A DNA stretch of 15,088 bases from an uncultured Marvinbryantia sp. (GTDB lineage Bacteria; Bacillota; Clostridia; Lachnospirales; Lachnospiraceae), in assembly GCA_934373455.1 (NCBI GenBank), contig CAKRON010000062.1:1-15088 (forward strand), in the 5' to 3' direction. The notes below the pieces were generated by a model. That model saw only the letters and a program-made list of their open reading frames with translations. It was not told the origin of the DNA and ran no database searches. Below, piece by piece: positions 7,356 through 15,083 of the stretch. The translations under genes were made by a program, and so were the position numbers. Each line of letters starts with the position of its first letter. Positions within the stretch are counted from its first letter, which is position 1.

Positions 7356-8192
7356 TTAAAATCCCCGGCCATGGCCACCCCCATATGTATTTCCCCCGGA
7401 AGACTGATGGGTGGATGTTCTTCCGCTGTCTCCCCCCGATGACGGAGGATCATTTTCAATCTTTCTGTGTGTTACAAACTGATTGATCAGTCTGTCCTGC
7501 TGTCCTGTAATCTGTATGTTAGCATTCTTCTGTGTAGAATACTTATATTTTTTTACCACTGTATAATTTCTGTATAAAATAAAAACAGTAATTCCTGACA
7601 AAAGCATCGCTGCCGCAAATGCCAGCAACACATCCGAGGTTGTCAGGCTTCTATAACGAACGATTTTTCCGGTTTCCGTATCATAGGTATACTGATTTTC
7701 CGGGATACCTGCCTCCAGATCATCTATAACAGTATCCAGCATTGCAAGCATTGCTTCTCCGTATTCTCCATCTGTCACATATTCCCATCCGGCATCATAG
7801 ATTTCTTCTTCCCGGTAATCGGTAATATAATACATCATATCCCTCTCTGTTACCAGGTTCAATTCCCTGTTATCCATATCTATGATCAGTGCAATGCCAC
7901 CTCTTGCATCATTCTCTTCCAGTCCATAAGATTCATAAGTATCTTCCAGCACTTCCCTGGATTCTTTCCCTTTTGCATCCTCACAGGTCATAACGAACAC
8001 ATTCATCTGATGCTGTTCATCAATTTCTTCTGCCTTGTTTTCTATCTGTTGTACTTCCGCAGTCGTGAATAACTGAGCATCATCCTGAATCTGATATTGT
8101 GCCGAAACACTGACACCAGAAAAAATAAACAGTGCACCAAGCACGCCCAGCGTACCTGCCAGTCTGGATTTTTGTATTTTTTTCTTTACCAT
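7356..8192 (-). CDS. TPM domain membrane protein (YgcG/YdjH-like)
   Basis: A 278-residue exported protein. A signal peptide is visible at 1-31: a KKKIQKSR basic start, a hydrophobic core, then SVSA before QYQIQDD. It is followed by a TPM domain (about 33-165; LFTTAEVQQIENKAEEID and GGIALIIDMDNREL are typical). A membrane segment is at about 187-207, and a cytoplasmic tail ends in a Ser/Gly-rich stretch with GGGHGRGF. The predicted topology is TPM domain outside, tail inside. The ATG at 8192 overlaps the preceding zinc-ribbon gene by 7 bases, so the two are coupled. Position and architecture match YdjH, the TPM member of the B. subtilis ydjFGHI operon. The TPM fold has been linked to phosphatase activity and to membrane protein quality control, but no activity can be assigned here. 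Confidence 0.88.
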   Translation of the reverse strand: MVKKKIQKSRLAGTLGVLGALFIFSGVSVSAQYQIQDDAQLFTTAEVQQIENKAEEIDEQHQMNVFVMTCEDAKGKESREVLEDTYESYGLEENDARGGIALIIDMDNRELNLVTERDMMYYITDYREEEIYDAGWEYVTDGEYGEAMLAMLDTVIDDLEAGIPENQYTYDTETGKIVRYRSLTTSDVLLAFAAAMLLSGITVFILYRNYTVVKKYKYSTQKNANIQITGQQDRLINQFVTHRKIENDPPSSGGDSGRTSTHQSSGGNTYGGGHGRGF

Positions 8193-9247
8193 AAGAAATA
8201 TCCTCCCAGCAGCAAAATAAGGAATACCGATACAAATACTGACAGAAAGAGTCCCAGCATTCTCTTTTTATCCACCGGAAGTTCCCCACTCACTTTACGT
8301 GTCTGCCCGTTCATTGCATAATAATAAGTCTTCTGATTAGCTCCTCGATAAGTCAAAACCCACACAGGAACCAGAAGATATTTCCAGCTTTCTCCAGTGA
8401 TATCAAACTGCTTTGATATGGTTGTGACGGTATCATATCCCTGCACTTTGCTTTTTACCATATCTGCAGAATGACGGCATACTTCCTCATGAAGTTCCTC
8501 CGTCAAATCCTTTTTTTCTATATCTCTTTTTTCTGCCTGAAAGCCTGACAGATATTCCATCTGAAACGCTTTCGTTTCATTTAGTCGAAACGGCTGCACC
8601 GCTTCCACCAATTGCCGGTTTTCCTTATTTAGTGCATTTCTTGTCAGATCCTCAAAATTCAACTGTGCTTCTCGTTCCACACGATATACTTTTGTTTCTG
8701 TATGTTCTATATCTCCGGTTCGATACACACGTATTCTGCGGCCTTCACCCTGCCAGTTTCCTTCTGTCTTACAATCATATTCCCAAAACGGAAAGTACAC
8801 TCCGCTAATTTTTTCAATCTGCTCTTTACAGAAAAAGTCTCTCGGAATAAATTTCTTCTTCCGAACATACTTCATAAATTCATCAATTGCTTCTTTCTTG
8901 CTTACTGCAAAAGGAATGATCTTATCAGGTCTGTATTCTCCTGACAATTTTCCCTGCAAGATAATCGGATTATGACAATAGAAACAAAATGTTGCCGCCG
9001 TTGTTGCATCTGTCACAATTTCAGCGCCACAACTTGGGCAGGAGTAGAGTACTGCCTCTTCCCCCGCCCCCTGCTGTGCTGTATCACTTTTTAATGATTC
9101 TTCTGACTGCGCAGTCTGCGTACCTGGTGCATCTGCCTCTACCTGATCAAATTCCGAAAAGCAGTATTCGCATTTAAATTTCTGTGATTCCGGATCAAAG
9201 CGTAGATCTCCACCACAGTTTGGACATTTATAGCTGACTGCTGACAT
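8186..9247 (-). CDS. Membrane-anchored double zinc-ribbon protein (YdjG-like)
   Basis: A 353-residue protein with two zinc ribbons at its N-terminus: Cys8/Cys11 with Cys26/Cys29, and Cys70/Cys73 with Cys88/Cys91. They are joined by an acidic and Gln-rich linker (about 35-66). A long mixed alpha/beta region follows, then a C-terminal membrane helix (about 329-351) that ends the protein. There is no signal peptide, so it is probably tail-anchored with the ribbons in the cytosol. The architecture resembles TFIIB-type zinc-ribbon proteins such as B. subtilis YdjG, which partners YdjH and YdjI. It starts 10 bases after the SPFH gene with an AGGTGA ribosome binding site and overlaps the TPM gene by 7 bases. 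This compact order supports one complex at the membrane. Confidence 0.85.
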   Translation of the reverse strand: MSAVSYKCPNCGGDLRFDPESQKFKCEYCFSEFDQVEADAPGTQTAQSEESLKSDTAQQGAGEEAVLYSCPSCGAEIVTDATTAATFCFYCHNPIILQGKLSGEYRPDKIIPFAVSKKEAIDEFMKYVRKKKFIPRDFFCKEQIEKISGVYFPFWEYDCKTEGNWQGEGRRIRVYRTGDIEHTETKVYRVEREAQLNFEDLTRNALNKENRQLVEAVQPFRLNETKAFQMEYLSGFQAEKRDIEKKDLTEELHEEVCRHSADMVKSKVQGYDTVTTISKQFDITGESWKYLLVPVWVLTYRGANQKTYYYAMNGQTRKVSGELPVDKKRMLGLFLSVFVSVFLILLLGGYFLW

Positions 9248-9257
9248 AACTCACCTC

Positions 9258-10484
9258 TTATGCTCTTGGTTTTCCGCAATTACAGCAGAAATTGCCGGTA
9301 TTTACCGTTCCACAGGAACAAGTCCAGTCTGCAGCCGGCTTTGGTTTGCCACAATTGCAACAGAAATTACCTGTATTCACGGTTCCACAGGAACAAGTCC
9401 AGCCCGCCTGCTGTGGTGCAGTCTGCTGCGCCATTTGCTGTTGAGCCATCTGCTGCTGTGCCATCTGTTGCTGTGCCATCTGGTTCATCTGCATTTGCTG
9501 CATATTGGTCTGGGAAGCCTGACCCATAAATCCTCCAGCTGCTCCCATACCCATTCCCATGCCCATAAATCCGGCTGCTGCACCGTTGGCATTTGAACCT
9601 GCTGCTTCCATTCCCCGTGCAATAGAAGACTGCACAAAACCTTCTCTGACAGAAGGATCTGACATCATTGCTCCCTGATTTCTCATATTGATCAATCTCT
9701 GAGACTCTTCGTCATAGGAGATGCTTGCAATTCCTACTGACTGGATTTCCATACCACGTGTCTGCGTCCACTGAGCATCCAATACGTCTGCCATATATCT
9801 TCCCAACTCCATTGCCTTCGAAGTAACAAAGGAGATTCGCATTCCTTCTGCTGACATACGGTTAATTGCTGACTGTAATGCTTCCAGGAACTCACTGCGG
9901 TACTGATCATTGATCTCTTCAATCTCTACACGCTGCGCATTTTTCGGTACAACTTCTGCGTAGAATTTCAGAGGATCTGTAATTTTAATTGAATATGTTC
10001 CATGCGCACGTAAAAACAGCTCTGCATTGTAAAAGTTATCAAAATAATTCACTGCATTGCGGGTGCCAAATTTAATACCTTTGATTTCCTGAAGATTAAT
10101 GTAAAATACTTTCTGAGACATCGGTGTAGTTCCACCAAATTTGAATCTGGAAAATGTCTCTTTTAATGCTTCATCAAACTGTCCGTTAAACATGGAAGGT
10201 GCAGAAGAATTACTTACCTTAAAATATCCAGGCTCTGCTGTATAATCAATAATCTTGCCTCCATCTACCAAAATCATAAACTGATTCTCATATACATGGA
10301 TCACGGAACCATCTGATATTATGTCAGATGTAGATTTATTTGATCCTTTTCTGACCAATACTCCTCTGGTAAATACGGTCTGACCATCCATTTCTTCCGG
10401 CTCAATTGCCTCTAAAAACTGATCCTGAAATCCTGATCTGATACTTCCTGTGGCTGCTCCAATTGTTGTTCTGATAATTCCCAT
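9258..10484 (-). CDS. SPFH domain protein with Gln-rich linker and tandem C-terminal zinc ribbons (YdjI-like)
   Basis: A 408-residue protein. Residues 1 to about 290 form the SPFH-type ('virion core protein'-like, COG4260) region seen in B. subtilis YdjI, beginning MGIIRTTIGAATGSIR with no membrane helix. A Gly/Met-rich stretch (about 301-321) and a Met/Gln-rich linker with four MAQQ(Q) units (336-354) follow. The protein ends with two identical short zinc ribbons (362-381 and 387-406), each with two CxC motifs and an extra Cys before the second. SPFH proteins scaffold membrane microdomains; YdjI links a PspA-type protein to the membrane in B. subtilis. The gene starts 12 bases after prfB with a strong AGGAGG site directly adjoining the prfB stop, so it is co-transcribed with prfB. 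No PspA gene is in the window. Confidence 0.9.
   Translation of the reverse strand: MGIIRTTIGAATGSIRSGFQDQFLEAIEPEEMDGQTVFTRGVLVRKGSNKSTSDIISDGSVIHVYENQFMILVDGGKIIDYTAEPGYFKVSNSSAPSMFNGQFDEALKETFSRFKFGGTTPMSQKVFYINLQEIKGIKFGTRNAVNYFDNFYNAELFLRAHGTYSIKITDPLKFYAEVVPKNAQRVEIEEINDQYRSEFLEALQSAINRMSAEGMRISFVTSKAMELGRYMADVLDAQWTQTRGMEIQSVGIASISYDEESQRLINMRNQGAMMSDPSVREGFVQSSIARGMEAAGSNANGAAAGFMGMGMGMGAAGGFMGQASQTNMQQMQMNQMAQQQMAQQQMAQQQMAQQTAPQQAGWTCSCGTVNTGNFCCNCGKPKPAADWTCSCGTVNTGNFCCNCGKPRA
9267..9401 (-). repeat. Tandem duplication encoding two identical zinc ribbons
   Basis: Two 60-base units, 9342-9401 and 9267-9326, encode exactly the same 20 residues and are separated by 15 bases coding for KPAAD. 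They differ at 8 of 60 bases, and all eight changes fall at third codon positions. The protein repeat is therefore conserved although the DNA has diverged. Confidence 0.9.
9423..9479 (-). repeat. 15-base coding repeat for MAQQQ units
   Basis: Four consecutive units of about 15 bases encode MAQQQ, MAQQQ, MAQQQ and MAQQ in the linker of the SPFH protein. The bases vary slightly between units. Such a low-complexity tract can expand or contract by slippage without breaking the frame. Confidence 0.85.
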
Positions 10485-10496
10485 CTTTATCCTCCT

Positions 10497-11625
10497 TTAT
10501 TGCTGCTCCTCTTCTTCGCTTCCGAGGGCAATCCATTTTAAATAAGCATTGATAAATAAATCGATATTACCATCCAGAACGCTGTCCACATTTCCAGTCT
10601 CTGCATTTGTTCTGTGATCTTTCACCATAGTATACGGATGCATAACATAAGATCTGATCTGGTTTCCCCAGCCCATATCTTTCTTTTCTCCGCGGATGCC
10701 AGAGGCCTTTTCTGCATTTTCCTGCTGCTTCAGCAAATACAGCTTCGCCTTCAACATCTGCATTGCCTTGTCCTTATTCTGGAACTGAGACCGTTCATTC
10801 TGACACTGCACCACAATTCCTGTCGGTATGTGTGTGATACGGATAGCCGACGATGTTTTATTGATGTGCTGACCACCGGCTCCGCTGGAACGATATGTAT
10901 CGATACGCAGATCATCATCTTTAATTTCAACATCCACATCTTCTTCAATATCCGGCATAACATCACACTGTACAAAAGATGTCTGGCGCTTTCCGGCAGC
11001 ATTAAACGGTGAAATACGAACCAGTCGGTGTACACCTTTTTCTGCTTTCAGATATCCATAAGCATTCTCGCCCCTGACTTCAAATGTCACTGACTTAATT
11101 CCCGCCTCATCTCCATCCAGATAATCAATAACTTCAACTTCATAACCCTTTTTATCAGCCCATCTGGTATACATACGATACAGCATACCTGCCCAGTCAC
11201 AGGATTCTGTTCCTCCTGCTCCTGCATGAAGAGATACTATGGCATTGGAATTGTCATATTCACCAGACAATAATGTTTTGATTCGAATACTGTCAAATGC
11301 ATTGATAAACTCATCCAAAGTTTCTTTTATCTCATCTACCAAAGATGCATCATTTTCTTCTTCTGCCATCTCGATCAAAGTTTCAATCTCTTCATACTGT
11401 TCCTGAAGACCATGATAAGTCGCAATATCATCCTTCATGGATTTTAGCTTTTTCATTAACTCCTGAGACTGTTCCGGATCATCCCAAAAGCCTGGTTCTT
11501 CCATCTTTCGTTCTAATTCTTCAATTCGCTTTTCCTTGTTCGCCAAGTCAAAGTGAATCCCTCACTTCCAGTAATGGTTTTTCGTATGTGCCAAGCATAT
11601 ACTTGAACTGATCTAATTCGACCAC
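10497..11625 (-). CDS. prfB: Peptide chain release factor 2, with programmed +1 frameshift
   Basis: Class I release factor that recognises UAA and UGA and triggers peptide release. The gene is in two frames. Codons 1-25, from a GTG at 11625 (upstream AAGGTG), end with CTT at 11551-11553 and an in-frame TGA at 11548-11550. Skipping T11550 gives GAC and continues to the stop at 10497, for 375 residues in all. The tripeptide anticodon SPF falls at 205-207 and the catalytic GGQ at 250-252, the same numbers as in E. coli RF2, which supports the reconstruction. The N-terminal part is helical and charged. It follows secA after 94 bases holding a hairpin and lies 12 bases before the SPFH gene. An annotation from the second frame alone would lack the first 26 residues. 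Confidence 0.96.
11547..11562 (-). promoter_or_regulatory. RF2 autoregulatory +1 frameshift site
   Basis: On the - strand the codons read AGG GAT TCA CTT TGA C. The slippery CTT is followed by UGA and C, a weak stop context, and a Shine-Dalgarno-like GAGGG lies just upstream, as in the E. coli site AGG GGG TAT CTT TGA C. When RF2 is scarce, ribosomes pause at UGA and slip forward, which restores RF2. The layout is seen directly; the control logic is known from E. coli. Confidence 0.93.
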
Positions 11626-11671
11626 TCTGTCACCTTCTTTCTTTATTTTGCTTCTTTACTGCTATAACAAA

Positions 11672-11714
11672 ATGCAGACTGCAACAGGCAGTTTCTGTCT
11701 GCGGCAGTCTGCAT
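11672..11714 (-). terminator. Terminator- or attenuator-like hairpin between secA and prfB
   Basis: ATGCAGACTGC (11672-11682) and GCAGTCTGCAT (11704-11714) are perfect 11-base complements with a 21-base loop, starting five bases after the secA stop. On the - strand the stem is followed by TTTTG (including the last stem base), a short U tract. Part of the left arm, GCAGAC (11674-11679), can instead pair with GTCTGC (11697-11702), so two exclusive folds exist. Partial termination or message processing after secA seems likely; the weak U tract argues against full termination. Confidence 0.6.
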
Positions 11715-11719
11715 CACTT

Positions 11720-14275
11720 TTACTTTTTACGTCCGCAGCACTGTTTATATTTCTTTCCGCTTCCACATGGACACGGATCATTCGGATATACTTTTTCCTC
11801 GGTACGTTTCTTCGGTGCATTGGCAACTGTCTCATCTTTGTTCGTTCCTGTTACCTTTGCCACTTCCTCACGTTCCACTTTTTCTTCCACACGAACATGG
11901 AAGATGAGTCTCAAAGTATCTTCCTGTATGCCGGAGAGCATCTCATCGAACATTTCAAATCCACTCATCTTATATTCTACCAGTGGATCTTTCTGTCCAT
12001 ATGCCTGAAGACCGATTCCCTGACGAAGCTGATCCATATCATCGATATGATCCATCCATTTACGGTCAATCACCTTCAGGATAACCACACGTTCAAATTC
12101 ACGCATTTCATCCAGTGTAGGGAAGATCTTTTCTTTTTCTTCGTATAGAGCGATTGCTTCTTTCGCCAGTTTCTCTTTTAATTCTGATACAGAAAGCTTT
12201 CCGTCTTCTTCTGTCAGCGGAGTTATAGGAATGATCGGAATCAGAATTCGATTCAGTTCCTGAATGTTCATTCCATTTTCCACTTCATTACACATATCCA
12301 CATATTTTTCTGTTACATCGTGGATCATCTTCAATACGGAATCTCTCATGCTTTCGCCATCCAGCACGCGGCGTCTTTCCTTGTAAATGATCTCACGCTG
12401 TTCATTATTTACCTGGTCATATTCTAACAGATTCTTGCGGATTCCATAGTTATTCGTCTCAATCTTTTCCTGCGCTTTTTCAATTGCAGAAGAAAGCATC
12501 TTATGTTCAATCTGCTCATTCTCTGCTACTCCCAGTGAACGGAACATATTCATCAGACGTTCGGAACCAAACAGTCTCATCAGATCATCTTCCAGGGAAA
12601 TATAGAATCTGGATTCACCCGGGTCTCCCTGTCGTCCGGAACGTCCGCGCAGCTGATTGTCAATACGTCTGGACTCATGACGTTCTGTACCGATAATCTT
12701 CAATCCACCCAGCTCTTTAGACACATCATCCAGTTTAATATCGGTACCACGACCAGCCATATTGGTTGCAATTGTAACAGCTCCATGTACACCTGCATCT
12801 GCTACAATCTCAGCTTCCAGTTCATGGAACTTGGCATTCAGAACTTTGTGAGGTATTCCTCTCTTTCTCAGCATACCACTTAACAATTCTGAGATATCAA
12901 TCGTAATTGTACCAACCAGTACCGGCTGACCCTTTTCATGTGCTTTCTCAATTTCATCTACGACTGCACGATATTTTTCTTTCTTTGTCATGTAAACCGC
13001 ATCATCCCGGTCAATTCTGGCAACCGGGCGGTTCGTTGGAATCACAACAACGTCCATTCCGTAAATATCACGGAATTCTTTTTCTTCTGTAAGTGCTGTA
13101 CCTGTCATACCGGATTTCTTTGTATATTTATTAAAGAAGTTCTGGAATGTAATCGTAGCCAGTGTCTTACTTTCGCGCTTTACTTTTACATGTTCTTTTG
13201 CTTCAATCGCCTGATGAAGTCCATCTGAGTAACGTCTTCCCGGCATAATACGTCCTGTAAATTCATCTACGATCATAACCTGATCATCTTTTACCACATA
13301 ATCCTGATCACGGAACATTAGATAATTGGCACGCAGCGCAAGATCCACATTGTGCTGAATCTCCAGATTCTCTGCGTCTGCCAGGTTCTCGATATTGAAG
13401 AACTTCTCTACTTTTTCCACACCTTCCTGGGTCAAAGTAACTACTTTATCTTTTTCATTTACAATGAAATCGCCTGTCTCTGTAATCTCTTCACCCATGA
13501 TAGCTGTCATTTTGGTAACTTCACCGCTGGCTTCACCTTTTTGAAGCTGACGCGCCAGAATATCAGCCACTTCATATAATCTTGTAGACTTTCCACTCTG
13601 TCCTGAAATAATCAGAGGCGTTCTTGCTTCATCAATCAATACAGAGTCCACCTCATCGATGATGGCATAATGAAGATCTCTCTGCACCAGCTGTTCTTTA
13701 TATATTACCATGTTATCACGCAGGTAATCAAATCCCAGTTCATTATTCGTAATATATGTGATGTCACAGGCATACTGCTTACGACGCTCATCATTGTCCA
13801 TATCATTCAGTACCACTCCGACTGTCAGACCAAGGAACTCATGAACCTTTCCCATCCACTCAGCATCTCGCTTAGCCAGATAATCGTTGACTGTAACGAT
13901 ATGCACACCTTTTCCTTCCAGTGCATTTAAATATGCAGGAAGTGTGGAAACAAGTGTCTTACCTTCACCTGTTCTCATCTCGGCAATACGTCCCTGATGA
14001 AGAATAATACCACCGATAATCTGTACACGGTAATGTTCCATTCCGATTGCACGCTTTGCACCTTCGCGAACAGTTGCATATGCCTCTGGAAGAAGATCGT
14101 CAAGGGTCTCGCCCTTTGCCAGTCTTTCCTTATATTCCTGTGTCTTTGCCCGAAGCTGTTCGTCTGTCAGCGCCTGCATGGTAGGACGAAGTGCTTCTAC
14201 TTTGTCAACCAGCGGCATGATTCTTTTCAGTTCACGGTCGCTGTGTGTACCAAACACTTTTTCAATAAAATTCAT
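11720..14275 (-). CDS. secA: Preprotein translocase motor ATPase SecA
   Basis: ATP-driven motor that pushes unfolded preproteins through the SecYEG channel at the cytoplasmic membrane. The 851 residues are normal for Firmicutes SecA. Walker A MRTGEGKT is at 100-107 and Walker B DEVD at 207-210. The preprotein-crosslinking, DEAD helicase 2 ([15 protein letters not shown]) and helical scaffold regions follow in order, and the C-terminus is a zinc-binding tail with Cys835, Cys837, Cys846 and Cys847, the site for SecB or ribosome/lipid contacts in other bacteria. The ATG at 14275 has an AGGAGAG site 7 to 8 bases upstream. It starts the leftward gene run, divergent from hpf, with its own promoter. 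Confidence 0.98.
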   Translation of the reverse strand: MNFIEKVFGTHSDRELKRIMPLVDKVEALRPTMQALTDEQLRAKTQEYKERLAKGETLDDLLPEAYATVREGAKRAIGMEHYRVQIIGGIILHQGRIAEMRTGEGKTLVSTLPAYLNALEGKGVHIVTVNDYLAKRDAEWMGKVHEFLGLTVGVVLNDMDNDERRKQYACDITYITNNELGFDYLRDNMVIYKEQLVQRDLHYAIIDEVDSVLIDEARTPLIISGQSGKSTRLYEVADILARQLQKGEASGEVTKMTAIMGEEITETGDFIVNEKDKVVTLTQEGVEKVEKFFNIENLADAENLEIQHNVDLALRANYLMFRDQDYVVKDDQVMIVDEFTGRIMPGRRYSDGLHQAIEAKEHVKVKRESKTLATITFQNFFNKYTKKSGMTGTALTEEKEFRDIYGMDVVVIPTNRPVARIDRDDAVYMTKKEKYRAVVDEIEKAHEKGQPVLVGTITIDISELLSGMLRKRGIPHKVLNAKFHELEAEIVADAGVHGAVTIATNMAGRGTDIKLDDVSKELGGLKIIGTERHESRRIDNQLRGRSGRQGDPGESRFYISLEDDLMRLFGSERLMNMFRSLGVAENEQIEHKMLSSAIEKAQEKIETNNYGIRKNLLEYDQVNNEQREIIYKERRRVLDGESMRDSVLKMIHDVTEKYVDMCNEVENGMNIQELNRILIPIIPITPLTEEDGKLSVSELKEKLAKEAIALYEEKEKIFPTLDEMREFERVVILKVIDRKWMDHIDDMDQLRQGIGLQAYGQKDPLVEYKMSGFEMFDEMLSGIQEDTLRLIFHVRVEEKVEREEVAKVTGTNKDETVANAPKKRTEEKVYPNDPCPCGSGKKYKQCCGRKK

Positions 14276-14305
14276 TCTTAACTCTCCTAAGTCATTTCTG
14301 TTACT

Positions 14306-14325
14306 TGCAGAATCATTCTTCTGCA
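14306..14325 (-). repeat. Small hairpin in the secA leader
   Basis: TGCAGAA (14306-14312) and TTCTGCA (14319-14325) form a perfect 7-base stem with a 6-base loop, between the predicted secA start point and its ribosome binding site. It lies about 18 bases upstream of AGGAG, so it would not hide the site. Function unknown. Confidence 0.45.
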
Positions 14326-14338
14326 GATACTATTCATT

Positions 14339-14367
14339 ATCTTAACACTTTTCTGGTTTTTGCACAA
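14339..14367 (-). promoter_or_regulatory. secA promoter
   Basis: On the - strand, TTGTGC (14362-14367) and TAAGAT (14339-14344) are separated by 17 bases, with a TG one base upstream of the -10 box (extended -10). The predicted start near 14332 leaves a leader of about 57 bases before the secA ATG. The -35 box matches TTGACA at four positions. Confidence 0.6.
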
Positions 14368-14384
14368 TAAATATTTTCATAAGA

Positions 14385-14413
14385 TTGCGGCAAACCAAAA
14401 AATATGTTACACT
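14385..14413 (+). promoter_or_regulatory. hpf promoter
   Basis: TTGCGG (14385-14390) and TACACT (14408-14413) are 17 bases apart, with TGT just upstream of the -10 box (extended -10). The predicted start near 14420 leaves a leader of about 72 bases. HPF genes are often under stress or stationary-phase control in Firmicutes; I see only a housekeeping-type promoter here. Confidence 0.6.
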
Positions 14414-14422
14414 ATATCTACC

Positions 14423-14440
14423 AGAAAACCTGCGTTTTCT
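14423..14440 (+). repeat. First hairpin in the hpf leader
   Basis: AGAAAAC (14423-14429) and GTTTTCT (14434-14440) are perfect complements around the loop CTGC. It falls at the very 5' end of the predicted hpf transcript and has no U tract after it, so it looks like a stabilising or regulatory structure, not a terminator. Confidence 0.5.
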
Positions 14441-14451
14441 AAATCATTCTT

Positions 14452-14469
14452 GATACAGTTATCTGTATC
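14452..14469 (+). repeat. Second hairpin or operator-like palindrome in the hpf leader
   Basis: GATACAG (14452-14458) and CTGTATC (14463-14469) are perfect complements around TTAT. It ends 9 bases before the GGGGG ribosome binding site. It could act as an RNA hairpin or as a DNA operator; I cannot name a regulator. Confidence 0.5.
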
Positions 14470-14491
14470 TGATTAAAAGGGGGCTGAACAT

Positions 14492-15022
14492 ATGAAGTTT
14501 ATCATCAGCGGAAGAAATCTGGAAGTTTCAGAAGGATTAAAAAACAGCGTTATTGACAAGCTGGGAAAACTGGAGCGGTATTTTACACCGGACACAGAAG
14601 TGAATGTGACTATGAGCATAGAAAAGGAACGGCAGAAAATTGAAGTAACTATCCCGGTAAAAGGTCATATCATCCGTTCCGAGCAGGTCAGCAACGATAT
14701 GTATGTATCAATTGATCTTGTAGAAGAAGTGATCGAGCGTCAGCTTCGCAAATATAAAAACAAACTGGTTGCCAAACAACAGGATGGCGGTAATTTCCGA
14801 AAAGAATTTTTGGAAAAAGAAGAAAATGTAGAACAGGAAGAAATTAAAATTATCCGCACAAAGGAAATCGAAATGAAGCCAATGTACCCGGAAGATGCCT
14901 GCATTCAGATGGAACTCCTTGGTCACAATTTTTATATGTTCCACAATGCCGAGACAGATGAAGTCAATGTTGTTTATAAACGCAAAGGCGGCACATACGG
15001 CATGATTATTCCTGAACATTAG
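14492..15022 (+). CDS. hpf: Ribosome hibernation promoting factor, long form
   Basis: A 176-residue long-form HPF that binds the 30S decoding region and pairs 70S ribosomes into inactive 100S dimers in slow growth. The N-terminal domain (about 1-95) carries the opening MKFIISGRNLEVSEGLK and the basic helix VIERQLRKYKNKL. An acidic linker (about 105-119) leads to the C-terminal dimerisation domain (about 120-176; KPMYPEDACIQMELLGHNFYMF, then VNVVYKRKGGTYGMI). The presence of the C-terminal domain separates it from the short HPF and YfiA of gamma-proteobacteria. The ATG at 14492 has a strong AAAGGGGG site. It is divergent from secA, with 216 bases between them containing both promoters and two leader hairpins. 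Confidence 0.97.
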   Translation: MKFIISGRNLEVSEGLKNSVIDKLGKLERYFTPDTEVNVTMSIEKERQKIEVTIPVKGHIIRSEQVSNDMYVSIDLVEEVIERQLRKYKNKLVAKQQDGGNFRKEFLEKEENVEQEEIKIIRTKEIEMKPMYPEDACIQMELLGHNFYMFHNAETDEVNVVYKRKGGTYGMIIPEH

Positions 15023-15036
15023 ATGTTTGATTAAGT

Positions 15037-15064
15037 CAAGACCACCCGCTTAGCGGGTGGCTTG
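15037..15064 (+). repeat. Bulged GC-rich hairpin after hpf (terminator or IS200/IS605-type end)
   Basis: CCACCCGC (15042-15049) and GCGGGTGG (15053-15060) form a perfect 8-base stem with loop TTA. CAAG (15037-15040) and CTTG (15061-15064) extend it by four pairs, leaving A15041 as a single bulge. It begins 14 bases after the hpf stop. No clear T tract follows (CTTGTTCTG). It may terminate hpf transcription, or be a subterminal hairpin of an insertion element of which only the edge is in view. Confidence 0.6.
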
Positions 15065-15068
15065 TTCT

Positions 15069-15083
15069 GCCCCTATAAGGGGC
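15069..15083 (+). repeat. Second GC-rich hairpin at the right edge
   Basis: GCCCCT (15069-15074) and AGGGGC (15078-15083) pair around ATA, four bases after the bulged hairpin. The window ends five bases later, without a visible T tract. Two adjacent compact hairpins are unusual for a simple terminator. Confidence 0.6.

Noticed and set aside
9399..9520. The repetitive GCTGTGCCATCTG tract considered as a CRISPR-like or intergenic repeat array
   Set aside because: It is in frame, has no unique spacers, and is explained fully as the coding sequence for the MAQQQ linker of the SPFH protein.
11648..12148. 166-residue reading frame opposite the end of secA
   Set aside because: It is antisense to the conserved SecA C-terminal region, and its composition reflects the complementary strand.
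14287..14316. A nine-codon upstream reading frame (MILQVTEMT) in the secA leader, whose stop overlaps the secA ribosome binding site
   Set aside because: Only a poor GAAGA lies 1 to 2 bases before its ATG, so it lacks a usable ribosome binding site. It is too short and unlike known secretion monitors such as SecM. Most likely chance.
14708..15019. 103-residue reading frame opposite hpf
   Set aside because: It is antisense to the well-conserved hpf coding region and has no recognisable domain or ribosome binding site; a shadow frame.
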